Shown: positions 9,441 to 18,762 of the stretch, in pieces
Layout of the letters: each line of letters starts with the position of its first letter
Numbering within the stretch: the first letter of the stretch is position 1
Source: Psychrobacter sp. Pi2-1
GTDB lineage: Bacteria; Pseudomonadota; Gammaproteobacteria; Pseudomonadales; Moraxellaceae
Length of the DNA stretch: 64,000 bases
Assembly (NCBI RefSeq): GCF_904846645.1
Contig: NZ_CAJHBO010000011.1
Span: 1 to 64,000, forward strand
Reading direction: 5' to 3'
Program-made: the position numbers and the translations under genes
Notes under the pieces: model-generated
The model's database searches: none
What the model was told of the DNA's origin: nothing
What the model saw: only the letters and a program-made list of their open reading frames with translations

Positions 9441-9604
9441 AGCAGCTAACCTAACAATGATTAAAACAGCAATTGCAAAAACAATTGCGTCAAAAGCGAT
9501 AAACAGTTAATGGCGCACCCTGGTCAGACCAGTTACGCTATGTATTCTAAAGTCTACTGAGTCATGTCATAGTTTGCTATGAACGTCTCAGTAACAACCA
9601 AAAC

Positions 9605-9874
9605 TTAAGCAGTTGCTTCAGTTTGAGCTGCAGACTTGTTGTAAGCTTTTGCTAATGAAGCAACGCGATCTGAAGGTTGTGCACCTTTTGCGATCCACGC
9701 ATTGTACGCTTCCATGTTTAGGCGTACTGCTTCTTCAGACTCTTTAGCGAGTGGGTTAAAAAAGCCGATGTTTTCAATATAGCGACCGTCACGCGCGCGG
9801 CGTTGATCAGCAACAACTACTTGATAAAATGGGCGTTTCTTGGCACCGCCCCGTGCTAAACGAATAACAACCAT
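9605..9874 (-). CDS. rpsP: 30S ribosomal protein S16
   Basis: S16 is an early 30S assembly protein binding the 5' domain of 16S rRNA. The 89 residues begin [40 protein letters not shown], a near-invariant family start, and end in an Ala/Thr-rich tail. The ATG at 9874 follows AAAGAGAGAATTCAC. It is the first gene of the operon, so the promoter should lie just above 9880. Confidence 0.98.
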   Translation of the reverse strand: MVVIRLARGGAKKRPFYQVVVADQRRARDGRYIENIGFFNPLAKESEEAVRLNMEAYNAWIAKGAQPSDRVASLAKAYNKSAAQTEATA

Positions 9875-10300
9875 GTGAATTCTCTCTTTCGCAGGTATAC
9901 CAAAAAGGGCATAATTATATCACAGTCTTTATTTGTTGAAAACATAAACTGTGCATATTTAATTATTTATTAACAATAGCTTAAATGTCGACCTAAGTAA
10001 AATATAACTGATGATAATGGCTTATTTTTAAAGTTTTTCTTTAGATTCTATAGATTACTATTGCTCTCTCTAAAAAATAGATGATTGCTAAATATATTTA
10101 TCCTTCAGCTTAACTTTACATCTATTCTAATGACTATCTGGCTCGCTCGTCGATTGCATACTGTATCAGTACTATTTATTGGTTATGCTATTCTATGATA
10201 TACCGCTATAGATTGATGCACAGACTAGCTTTAAGACAATCATATTTAGAGAACTACACGCTATATCACAATAACTTTTCTTTTACTCTGTTGGACCCAT
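9875..10300. other. Divergent intergenic region rpsP / EnvZ-like kinase
   Basis: This 426-base AT-rich region must contain the rpsP operon promoter (minus) and the kinase promoter (plus). I see no RNA gene, hairpin terminator or convincing ORF. A plus-strand frame at 10195-10485 overlaps the kinase in another frame and shows no protein-like features. Confidence 0.5.
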
Positions 10301-11776
10301 ATGATCTCTCCGAACCCAAAGCCGCGTCGCAAAGGTTGGCTGCCACGCTCTTATTCCAACACTTGGTTAACAACCTTGATGGTTGCCTTTATCGTGCTTA
10401 TCAGTGTGAGCTTATCAATTTTGTTCTTTTGGCGCAGTCTATATCTGCCAGAGCTAAAAAACCATGCGCGTTATTTGACGAGTGAATTGCAGCTGATCAA
10501 TAGTGTCAATAAAGACTGGCAAGGTCGTCCCGAAGTACGCCAATGGATTTACCAGCACTCTCATGTCGTCGTGGTAAACAATCCCAGCGACTTTCCAGAA
10601 GTCGCTGATAAGCCGTTCGTGAGCTTTTTTACGGACGTACTACAGCGTGAAATCGGTGCGCAGCTTGGTCGTCCTGTAGAGGTCTATTTTAAATTTAAGC
10701 CAACGCCACAGCTATGGGTACAAGATAGCCGTGATGACAGTTTTTGGGTGCGTGAGCCTGTGGTTTACTATTCACAATATAGCCCGACGTTACTGGTGCT
10801 ATTTTTGATCGGACTGCCTATCCTATCGTTACTAACGATTATTCTATTAGCCCGTCAGTTGAATCGCCCGCTACGCTACCTACAGCGGGCAGCCACTAAC
10901 TATATTAGGCTTGGTCATGCAACCACACTGCCAACGCAAAAAGGCCCCACAGAGATACGTCAGGTTAATATGGCGTTCAACCGACTGTTTACAACATTGA
11001 ACCAAGCGCAGAAAGAGCGAACCATTATGCTTGCCGGTATCTCACACGATCTGCGGACGCCGTTGACTCGTATGCGCTTGACCGCAGAAATGCTACCAGA
11101 TGATTTTTTCCGTGAAGGGCTGATTTACGATATTGAGGATATGGATGCCATTTTGGAGCAATTCATCTCATTCATGAAAGACGGTTCTGATGAGCCAGTC
11201 AGCTTGACCAACCTAGACACTATATTTAATGAAATCATGGTGCAGTTTGCGCCAATGAAGTTTGTATATGAGTCAGAATGCGACAAGGTCGTTCCCGTAC
11301 GTCCATTATCCATCAAGCGTCTGATTATAAATTTGGTTAATAATGCCAATCGTTATGGAAAACCACCAATTTATTTATCGGCAACGGTTGTACCGACATT
11401 TATAGAAACTTTCGAAGACGAAGATACCGATGTGGTCAGCGAAAATGTGGTGAACAAAGAAGCACAAGAACAGTTAGTGATTTGTGTACGAGATTGCGGT
11501 GATGGCGTCGCTGACGATCAATTAGAGCGGATTATGCAACCGTTTGAACGTGGAGAGACGGCACGAACTACTCAAGGTAGCGGACTAGGTCTTGCGATTG
11601 TTGATCGTATTGCACGATTACATCATGGTACTGTTGAAGCCATCAACCACCCTGAAGGTGGGTTACAAGTATGCGTACGTATTCCCCTACTCTCTAAAGT
11701 CGCTGGAGATACTACGCTAGCGGCTGAAGTAGAAGAGGTATCTGAGGTAGACAATACGGTGCCAAATTCAAAATAG
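10301..11776 (+). CDS. EnvZ-like sensor histidine kinase without an adjacent regulator
   Basis: This 491-residue inner-membrane kinase has TM1 at about 21-44, a periplasmic segment of about 115 residues, TM2 at about 162-184 and a HAMP linker (RQLNRPLRYLQRAATN). The H-box LAGISHDLRTPLTRMRL (His249) matches the EnvZ type closely. The ATPase domain has N-box LIINLVNNANRYG, G1 DCGDGVADDQ and G2 GSGLGLAIVDRI. An insertion with many acidic residues (about 368-388) interrupts the ATPase domain between the N- and G1-boxes. EnvZ partners OmpR in osmotic and acid sensing, but no ompR-like gene flanks it (rpsP on one side, a miniprotein on the other). I therefore give no symbol; the ligand and partner are unknown. 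Confidence 0.88.
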   Translation: MISPNPKPRRKGWLPRSYSNTWLTTLMVAFIVLISVSLSILFFWRSLYLPELKNHARYLTSELQLINSVNKDWQGRPEVRQWIYQHSHVVVVNNPSDFPEVADKPFVSFFTDVLQREIGAQLGRPVEVYFKFKPTPQLWVQDSRDDSFWVREPVVYYSQYSPTLLVLFLIGLPILSLLTIILLARQLNRPLRYLQRAATNYIRLGHATTLPTQKGPTEIRQVNMAFNRLFTTLNQAQKERTIMLAGISHDLRTPLTRMRLTAEMLPDDFFREGLIYDIEDMDAILEQFISFMKDGSDEPVSLTNLDTIFNEIMVQFAPMKFVYESECDKVVPVRPLSIKRLIINLVNNANRYGKPPIYLSATVVPTFIETFEDEDTDVVSENVVNKEAQEQLVICVRDCGDGVADDQLERIMQPFERGETARTTQGSGLGLAIVDRIARLHHGTVEAINHPEGGLQVCVRIPLLSKVAGDTTLAAEVEEVSEVDNTVPNSK

Positions 11777-11814
11777 CGATGAGACTTTAATCTGAATAAG
11801 CAAAGAGGTCAACG

Positions 11815-11994
11815 CTAGTCTTTGCTACCAATAGCCGGCGGGATATACTCAGCACTGTTAGTAAAAGCTAGTGGCTGGGTAATTTCAGCCTGAGCTGCTT
11901 GTAGTGTTTGGGTCGTTGACGGCTGTTTTAAAAATAAATAATAGCCTAGCGTAATCGCATTCAACACTACCAAGCCACCAAATAAATATGGCAT
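11815..11994 (-). CDS. Small single-pass membrane protein, unknown
   Basis: I do not recognise this 59-residue protein. It starts MPYLFGGLVVLNAITLGYYLF, one transmembrane helix (about 3-21) directly after the start. A Gln/Thr/Ala-rich tail follows, ending AEYIPPAIGSKD, probably periplasmic. The ATG at 11994 is chosen because AGGAGG lies exactly seven bases before it (12002-12007). The same frame is open upstream to 12051, but that extension contains the ribosome site and is unlikely to be translated. It converges on the EnvZ-like kinase and is followed on the minus strand by no obvious terminator. It lies downstream of bfmS in the same direction. Confidence 0.65.
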   Translation of the reverse strand: MPYLFGGLVVLNAITLGYYLFLKQPSTTQTLQAAQAEITQPLAFTNSAEYIPPAIGSKD

Positions 11995-12129
11995 CCTATG
12001 CCCTCCTATGACATTGTCCAACTGTCTTAAAAATAGCGACGAGCGCGTCACCCAGCTATAAATCTGTATCCTGTTATACCATTAAGATGACGCTTATTCT
12101 CTTTAGCAACATGAATAATAATTATGGCC

Positions 12130-12194
12130 TAGCCTGATAATTTAGTCTGATGATTTAGCCTGATAGCTTTCTCTTATAGCTTAGCCCTATAACT
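12130..12194. repeat. Degenerate 13-bp tandem repeats just after bfmS
   Basis: Units TAGCCTGATAATT (12130-12142), TAGTCTGATGATT (12143-12155) and TAGCCTGATAGCT (12156-12168) are contiguous. A weaker unit (12169-12181) and TAGCCCTATAACT (12182-12194) keep the same 13-base register. The array ends four bases before the bfmS stop codon complement at 12199. Confidence 0.75.
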
Positions 12195-12198
12195 TGGT

Positions 12199-13896
12199 TT
12201 AATCTGACAACTTAGTATCGAAGTCGCGCTCGCTTTTCTCTTGCGTCAATTCATCAGCAGCAAGAATCTGCGTCAATGGTTTAATAGGCCATGTCATCAC
12301 AAACCTTGCACCGCCTAATTCACGACTCTCATCTACTTTCATACTACCATTAAACCAAAAGGCAATGCGCGATACAATAGACAAGCCTAAACCATAGCCA
12401 CCTGACGCGCGTGTACGACTGTCATCTAAGCGTGAGAATGGAATGAATACTTTTTCGCGATCTGCTTCAGGAATACCATGACCATCATCTTCGACACTAA
12501 CGAAGGCATTGCCTTTTTTGACACCAGCACTAATGATAATGGTTGTTTCTGCATAGCGTAATGCATTACCTGCAAGATTTTGAATCACACGGTGTAAGTA
12601 GCGTCTATCCGCAACTGCTGTGACTTTTGCATTTGGTAAACTGGTTACTATTTTGATAGATTTACCTAGCGCATTGGTTTCGCGCTCGATCTGCTCTAAC
12701 AGCTCTCTTAAGTTTACTGGTTCTAAATCTAACTTTGGTGACCCTTCCTCAAGCTTAGCATAGGTCAAGATCTCATCAATCAAACCATTAAGCGATTCAA
12801 TATCTTCATCAATATAGTCACGCTGCATAAAACGTGAGTCTTCGTCATCCGTATCAGCAAGCATATCTACGGCAAATCGAATACGAGCCACTGGAGTACG
12901 AAGCTCATGTGAAACCGCTCGGGTAAGCTCTCGCTGTGATTCAATCAAACGCTTAATATGCGAGGTCATGGCATTAAAAGTTGCTGACAAACGTGCTATT
13001 TCATCTTGACCAATAACCTGTACTTGAATATCAAGGTTACCTTGACTGACCTCATTCACGCCTACCTGAATCAATTGTAGCTTACGTTCAAGCGGGAAGA
13101 TGAGCGCATATACACCTAAGCTAATTAGGAACATACTAATAAGAATCATACTAATAATTAAGTTAAGCGGAAACCAATTGAATAACGGTATAGGCCCAAT
13201 CAAAATTGCCATATCATTGATTTCAGAGGGTACCACTACCCTAATCGCAGAGTTACTCGTACTACTGTTAGTATCTTGCAGCGATATAACAACTTCGTCA
13301 CGACGCAGACGAGCCATCTGATCTGAATCTAACTCAAGCGTATTAACTGCTTTGAATGCTAAAGGAAAAGAAAACTTCTTCTCCAATTCAGCCAGACGTG
13401 CGCGCTTGTCCGATAGCGTCATGTGATAAGACAAATCATCTAATAAAAAGACCGCGATTGCCCGTACTTGCTGCTCGGTAACCTGTGAGATTCTCGCTGT
13501 TAATACACTCTTATTATCCGGCAGGCGATAATAAACATCTGCATATACAGGCTGGTTGAAATAACGTACAACGGTATTATCATTTTTAAAGCGTCGTAGC
13601 TCACTGGCGCTAAAATCTACTTCGTCAATAGGCAAGACTTTAAAAGTAGTACCAAACAAACTACTCGCATCTGATAACCAATATTCACGCTCTTCTTCGC
13701 TATTTTGGTGAGAGATGCCTTCACTCACCAAATGAAACGCGCCCTTTGCCATATTTTCACGATAGGACTGGACACGCTCCTTATTGATGGTATCCATCAA
13801 TAACTGCGCAAACAGTGCCACACATAAGCAGACTATAAGTAGCCCAGCATAGATACGAACAAAAATACTGTGTTTTAAAGAAGAGACTAATGACAT
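12199..13896 (-). CDS. bfmS: BfmS/RstB-type sensor histidine kinase
   Basis: This is the membrane sensor partner of BfmR; in Acinetobacter the pair controls envelope, biofilm and stress genes (known family role). N-terminal HSIFVRIYAGLLIVCLCVALF is TM1, a periplasmic domain of about 210 residues follows, and TM2 (NLIISMILISMFLISLGVYAL) leads to a HAMP domain. The H-box is RAVSHELRTPVARIRF (His330 from this start), the N-box NLAGNALRYAET, then DDGHGIPEADR and GGYGLGLSIVSRI. The start is the ATG at 13896; a TTG at 13911 is in frame but neither has a clear ribosome site. It lies downstream of bfmR but is separated from it by a terminator and a long hexanucleotide repeat, an unusual arrangement for a co-transcribed pair. 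Confidence 0.92.
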   Translation of the reverse strand: MSLVSSLKHSIFVRIYAGLLIVCLCVALFAQLLMDTINKERVQSYRENMAKGAFHLVSEGISHQNSEEEREYWLSDASSLFGTTFKVLPIDEVDFSASELRRFKNDNTVVRYFNQPVYADVYYRLPDNKSVLTARISQVTEQQVRAIAVFLLDDLSYHMTLSDKRARLAELEKKFSFPLAFKAVNTLELDSDQMARLRRDEVVISLQDTNSSTSNSAIRVVVPSEINDMAILIGPIPLFNWFPLNLIISMILISMFLISLGVYALIFPLERKLQLIQVGVNEVSQGNLDIQVQVIGQDEIARLSATFNAMTSHIKRLIESQRELTRAVSHELRTPVARIRFAVDMLADTDDEDSRFMQRDYIDEDIESLNGLIDEILTYAKLEEGSPKLDLEPVNLRELLEQIERETNALGKSIKIVTSLPNAKVTAVADRRYLHRVIQNLAGNALRYAETTIIISAGVKKGNAFVSVEDDGHGIPEADREKVFIPFSRLDDSRTRASGGYGLGLSIVSRIAFWFNGSMKVDESRELGGARFVMTWPIKPLTQILAADELTQEKSERDFDTKLSD

Positions 13897-13912
13897 ACGT
13901 GCCGTGACCAAC

Positions 13913-14146
13913 TTAATAAATAGAGATTGCTAATATCATCAAACATATAGGTAGTGCTATGTGTTTGACGATATCGAACATGATCGAATAGGGATAGACT
14001 TTAACTTTAACTTTAACTTTAACTTTAACTTTAACTTTAACTTTAACTTTAACTTTAACTTTAACTTTGACTTTAACTTTAACTTTAACTTTAACTTTGA
14101 CTTTGACTTTGACTTTGACTTTGACTTTGACTTTTAAGTACCGCAT
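13913..14146 (-). other. Possible translated (Lys-Val)23 repeat ORF
   Basis: An ATG at 14146 opens a 77-codon frame: MRYL, then 23 Lys-Val pairs, then a tail YPYSIMFDIVKHIALP followed by a hydrophobic end (LMILAISIY). Its TAA (13913-13915) lies one base from the alternative TTG start of bfmS at 13911. No ribosome site precedes the ATG. Because the repeat is a hexamer, copy-number change keeps this frame open. It may simply be non-coding repeat DNA. Confidence 0.2.
13998..14134. repeat. Hexanucleotide tandem repeat (ACTTTA/ACTTTG), 22.8 copies
   Basis: Twenty-two complete ACTTT(A/G) units run without interruption from 13998 to 14129, then ACTTT. The last base is A in units 1-11 and 13-16 and G in units 12 and 17-22. 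It lies between bfmR and bfmS. On the minus strand it reads as alternating AAA GTY codons. Confidence 0.98.
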
Positions 14147-14271
14147 TTTAATTCATATGTGGCAATCATCCAAAGACTTATATGTATGACATATATTTAG
14201 TCAGCGTCTATAATAATGAGTTAATTAAACCACATAACACTGCATTTAAGTTTAAAAATTAAAATTTAGCC

Positions 14272-14303
14272 ACAAAAAAACCAGCATCGTTGCTGGTTTT
14301 TTC
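14272..14303 (-). terminator. Intrinsic terminator after bfmR
   Basis: Stem ACCAGCA/TGCTGGT (14280-14286 with 14291-14297) with loop TCGT is flanked by A and T runs. On the minus strand seven T follow, so it should end bfmR transcripts before bfmS. The T run on the plus strand makes it potentially bidirectional. Confidence 0.9.
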
Positions 14304-14345
14304 GAATAGTGATTAATAATTAATCAACCTATAGAAGCAACAATA

Positions 14346-15062
14346 TTAGTTGCCTTCTTTTACGAATAGATAGCCTTTACTACGTACGGTCTTAATACGC
14401 TTTGGATTTTCTGGATCATCACCGATTTTTGGACGAATACGTGAGATACGTACGTCAATTGAACGATCTTGACCATCATACTCAATACCGCGTAGACGCT
14501 CAAAGATATCTTCACGAGATAGAATACGACCTGCGTTAGAAGCAAGCAACCATAGTAAATCATATTCAGCACTGGTGAAATCAACCAATTCATCACCTAG
14601 ATTAACTGAACGACCACCGTTGTCGATTACTAACTCGCCAAACTCTAGACGTTGTGGTACATCTTCTGATGGTGCATTTTCTGAGCGGCGCAGTAGCGCA
14701 CGAATACGAGCAAGCAATACGCGTGGCTGAGCAGGCTTGGCAACATAGTCGTCAGCACCCATCTCAAGACCCAATACCTGATCCATGTCTTCAGTACGTG
14801 CCGTCAACATCAAAATTGGATTTTGATAATGCGGACGCACTTCACGGCATACGGTCAAACCATCGCTACCAGGTAGCATGACATCAAGTACAACCATATC
14901 TGGCTGCTCATTGACGATACGGCGAATAGCACGATTACCATCAGTTTCAATTGCCACTTCTAAACCATTTTTGACCAAGTAATCTTGAGTCAACATGGCC
15001 AGACGCTCATCATCTTCAACAATCAAGATTCGGGGGGTGTTGTCTTCTTCATTCGTTGTCAT
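14346..15062 (-). CDS. bfmR: BfmR/RstA-type response regulator (OmpR family)
   Basis: This 238-residue DNA-binding regulator is phosphorylated by BfmS. The receiver domain has ILIVEDDERLAMLTQDYL, the phospho-acceptor Asp60 in VVLDVMLPG, and LMLTARTEDMDQVLGLEMGADDYVAKP. The C-terminal winged helix contains VDFTSAEYDLLWLLASNAGRILSRE and DVRISRIRPKIGDDPENP. The sequence is strikingly close to Acinetobacter BfmR, which I recognise from memory. The start is the ATG at 15062, eight bases after GAGG; the frame stays open upstream to 15269 but that part is not regulator-like. It is first in its transcription unit; a terminator follows the gene. Confidence 0.94.
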   Translation of the reverse strand: MTTNEEDNTPRILIVEDDERLAMLTQDYLVKNGLEVAIETDGNRAIRRIVNEQPDMVVLDVMLPGSDGLTVCREVRPHYQNPILMLTARTEDMDQVLGLEMGADDYVAKPAQPRVLLARIRALLRRSENAPSEDVPQRLEFGELVIDNGGRSVNLGDELVDFTSAEYDLLWLLASNAGRILSREDIFERLRGIEYDGQDRSIDVRISRIRPKIGDDPENPKRIKTVRSKGYLFVKEGN

Positions 15063-15413
15063 TGTTATATCCTCTAATACATCTAATTTAAAAGCAGTAA
15101 AAGTAAGAGCGGTAAAATTAATAGCACCGTATAGTGGCACAATTGATGTTCGTATAGCTGTTACAAACTTGGTAGCACAGTATACTATTAAATTATCAGC
15201 TTCCTGTACTATAGCTGATAGTCGGTAACAAAACCTATAAACTACCCCTATCAAAACTTTAGTTTGCATCCAGAAATTACGCCAATTACTTCGTTAGTAC
15301 ATCGCAATTTGTATTATCTATCGTTTGCTAATTACCCAAACCATCGAGCCAACGTTATCGCGTACAGTTACTGCTCGTTACTTATAATACGTTATGTCTA
15401 ATATAACCATATA

Positions 15414-15575
15414 TTACCCTTGTCGCCAGTGTCTTTTTAAGAAAATTTCAATAGGCGATGATTCATTGATAATAAAAGATTTTTCCTGAGAATAGATTGA
15501 ACTACCACAAATACTATCCAAGTAATAACCGTGTGTATTTACCGCAGAACCGTTAATTTCATAATGAATAGACAT
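15414..15575 (-). CDS. Candidate small ORF, 53 residues, unknown
   Basis: The frame begins MSIHYEINGSAVNTHGYY and ends LKRHWRQG. Its composition looks protein-like (mixed polar and aromatic residues), but the ATG follows directly after the T-run of the atpC terminator, so there is no ribosome site and no obvious promoter. It may be a decayed gene fragment or chance. I do not recognise it. Confidence 0.22.
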   Translation of the reverse strand: MSIHYEINGSAVNTHGYYLDSICGSSIYSQEKSFIINESSPIEIFLKRHWRQG

Positions 15576-15608
15576 AAAAAAACAGCCCATATAATGGACT
15601 GTTTTTTA
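15576..15608 (-). terminator. Terminator of the atp operon
   Basis: AAAAAACAG-x-CCA pairs with TGG-x-CTGTTTTTT (one mismatch) about a 5-base loop, and on the minus strand it ends in seven T. It lies 54 bases after the atpC stop codon. Confidence 0.82.
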
Positions 15609-15661
15609 TCATTACTTATAGCGATAACTCTAAATGACTAGCTATAGCTATCAGTAGTAAA

Positions 15662-16078
15662 TTACGCGCGGTTTTTGTACTTACGAATAGTCTGTAATTG
15701 TCCTACTGACTCTGCAAGTGAGGCCAAAGCCGCATTGGTTTGTAGCGTATCAGACTGATTAACTAGCATTTGCTCAGCCTTTTTACGTGCTTCAACGATT
15801 TTGCTTTCGTCAAGATTGTGTGCACGCATGGCTGTATCAGCCAATACCGTAACCATCTTAGGCTGTACTTCTAGTACGCCACCTGAGACGTAAATTACTT
15901 CTTCTTCACCGTTTGGTGTTTGCACTCGCATTGCACCTGGCTTTAGCAAAGTAATAAGCGGTGTGTGACCTGGCAATACACCAATCTCGCCTTCGGTACC
16001 AGTAGCTATTAACATGCTAATTTCGCCTGAATACAACTCTTCACGAGCACTTACGACGCGACATTGTAACGTTGCCAT
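15662..16078 (-). CDS. atpC: ATP synthase F1 epsilon subunit
   Basis: Epsilon forms part of the central stalk with gamma and inhibits ATP hydrolysis. The 138 residues begin with the conserved beta-sandwich (LQCRVVSAREELYSGEISMLIATGTEGEIGVLPGHTPLITLLKPG) and end in a two-helix domain with Ala-rich sequence. The ATG follows AAGGAATTAAGT. It is last in the atpBEFHAGDC cluster, 114 bases after atpD, and is followed by an intrinsic terminator. Confidence 0.97.
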   Translation of the reverse strand: MATLQCRVVSAREELYSGEISMLIATGTEGEIGVLPGHTPLITLLKPGAMRVQTPNGEEEVIYVSGGVLEVQPKMVTVLADTAMRAHNLDESKIVEARKKAEQMLVNQSDTLQTNAALASLAESVGQLQTIRKYKNRA

Positions 16079-16192
16079 ACTTAATTCCTTACCATCAAAG
16101 CGCGATCAAAAAACAGTAAAACTGCGATGCGTTACTGAAGAGTAGATACAAGGTTTATATTATATCTACTCGTTAGCTTATGCTCATACAAC

Positions 16193-17644
<1,452 letters not shown>

Positions 17645-17664
17645 CTATATATAGGTGTAGTCAA

Positions 17665-18546
17665 TTATGAAACAGCAGCAGCACCGCCAACGATTTCCGA
17701 GATTTCTCGGGTAATCGCCGCTTGACGCAGCTTGTTATAAACCAACTGTAAATCGTTAATAAGGTCACCAGCATTATCTGTTGCCGCTTTCATCGCAACC
17801 ATACGTGAAGACTGCTCAGAGGCAATGTTTTCCATTACCGCTTGATAAACAATCGACTCAATATAGCGACCAAGCAATTCATCAATCAACGTCTTGATGT
17901 CAGGCTCGTAGATATAATCCCAGCTAAGTTCTGTCTGTAGACCACTGTCTTCATCATCAAATGACTGCTCTGGTAGAGGAACCAACTGATTAACTGTTGG
18001 TTTCTGAGTCATTGCATTGACGAATCGGTTATAGACTACATAAATACGGTCAATATTGCCGTTATTATAGTCTTCAAGCATCGCTTGAACCGGTGCATTC
18101 AATTGTTCAAACGTTGGTTTATCGCCATAATCGGTCACAGCCGACGTAACTTTACCACCAAAGTTTTTGAAGAAACTCACACCTTTGGCACCGATGACTG
18201 CAAACTCAGCCTGTACAGACTGATCTTGATAATCTTGGATACTTTTAGTTAGGGCTTTGAATAAGTTAATATTCAAACCACCCGCTAGGCCACGGTCAGA
18301 GGTAATGACAATATAGCCAACCTTATTGACTGGACGCGATACCATATACGGATGTTTGTAGTCTGATGAGGCATGCACCAAATGTGAAATAACCCGGCGC
18401 ATACTATCAGCATACGGGCGACCCACGTCCATGCGCTCTTGCGCACGGCGCATTTTACTTGCCGCTACCATTTGCATAGCACGAGTAATTTTCTGGGTGC
18501 TTTTAATACTGGTGACTTTGGCACGTATCTCTTTTAAGCTTGCCAT
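17665..18546 (-). CDS. atpG: ATP synthase F1 gamma subunit
   Basis: Gamma is the rotating central shaft. The 293 residues begin [35 protein letters not shown] (the N-terminal coiled-coil helix) and end with [41 protein letters not shown] (the C-terminal helix), both family signatures. The ATG has TTGGAATCATT in front. It is separated from atpA by 216 bases holding a hairpin. Confidence 0.98.
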   Translation of the reverse strand: MASLKEIRAKVTSIKSTQKITRAMQMVAASKMRRAQERMDVGRPYADSMRRVISHLVHASSDYKHPYMVSRPVNKVGYIVITSDRGLAGGLNINLFKALTKSIQDYQDQSVQAEFAVIGAKGVSFFKNFGGKVTSAVTDYGDKPTFEQLNAPVQAMLEDYNNGNIDRIYVVYNRFVNAMTQKPTVNQLVPLPEQSFDDEDSGLQTELSWDYIYEPDIKTLIDELLGRYIESIVYQAVMENIASEQSSRMVAMKAATDNAGDLINDLQLVYNKLRQAAITREISEIVGGAAAVS

Positions 18547-18678
18547 AATGATTCCAATATAAGAGGGTTAAAAAGCATTGGCGCATGCGACAATCGTTTG
18601 ATATACAACATCAGTCTTACAGAATAACATTTTATATCTTGTGGCATTACGCGATCTAATACCGATAATGGTTAAAAC

Positions 18679-18713
18679 AGTGGCGCAAATATCTGATCAG
18701 ACAACGCGCCACT
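18679..18713 (-). other. Intercistronic hairpin between atpA and atpG
   Basis: AGTGGCGC (18679-18686) pairs perfectly with GCGCCACT (18706-18713) around a 19-base loop that contains the palindrome TCTGATCAGA (18692-18701). The minus strand continues GTTTTAACC, a weak T-run, so it could be a leaky terminator or an mRNA processing or stability element. Confidence 0.6.
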
Positions 18714-18762
18714 TTATCAGCTCTAAGCTACAGTTATAACCAATTCGGCTTAACCCGTTAAA

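Larger units (their letters stand above)
15063..15661. other. Spacer between atpC and bfmR
   Basis: This 600-base region should hold the bfmR promoter. It contains an 8-bp inverted repeat TATCAGCT/AGCTGATA (15194-15201 with 15213-15220) that could be an autoregulatory site, a 53-codon minus-strand frame (15414-15575), and the atpC terminator. Nothing else is recognised. Confidence 0.45.

Noticed and set aside
10195..10485. Plus-strand frame of 96 codons overlapping the EnvZ-like kinase start
   Set aside because: It lies largely inside the kinase gene in another frame, has no ribosome site, and its sequence shows no domain or conserved pattern.
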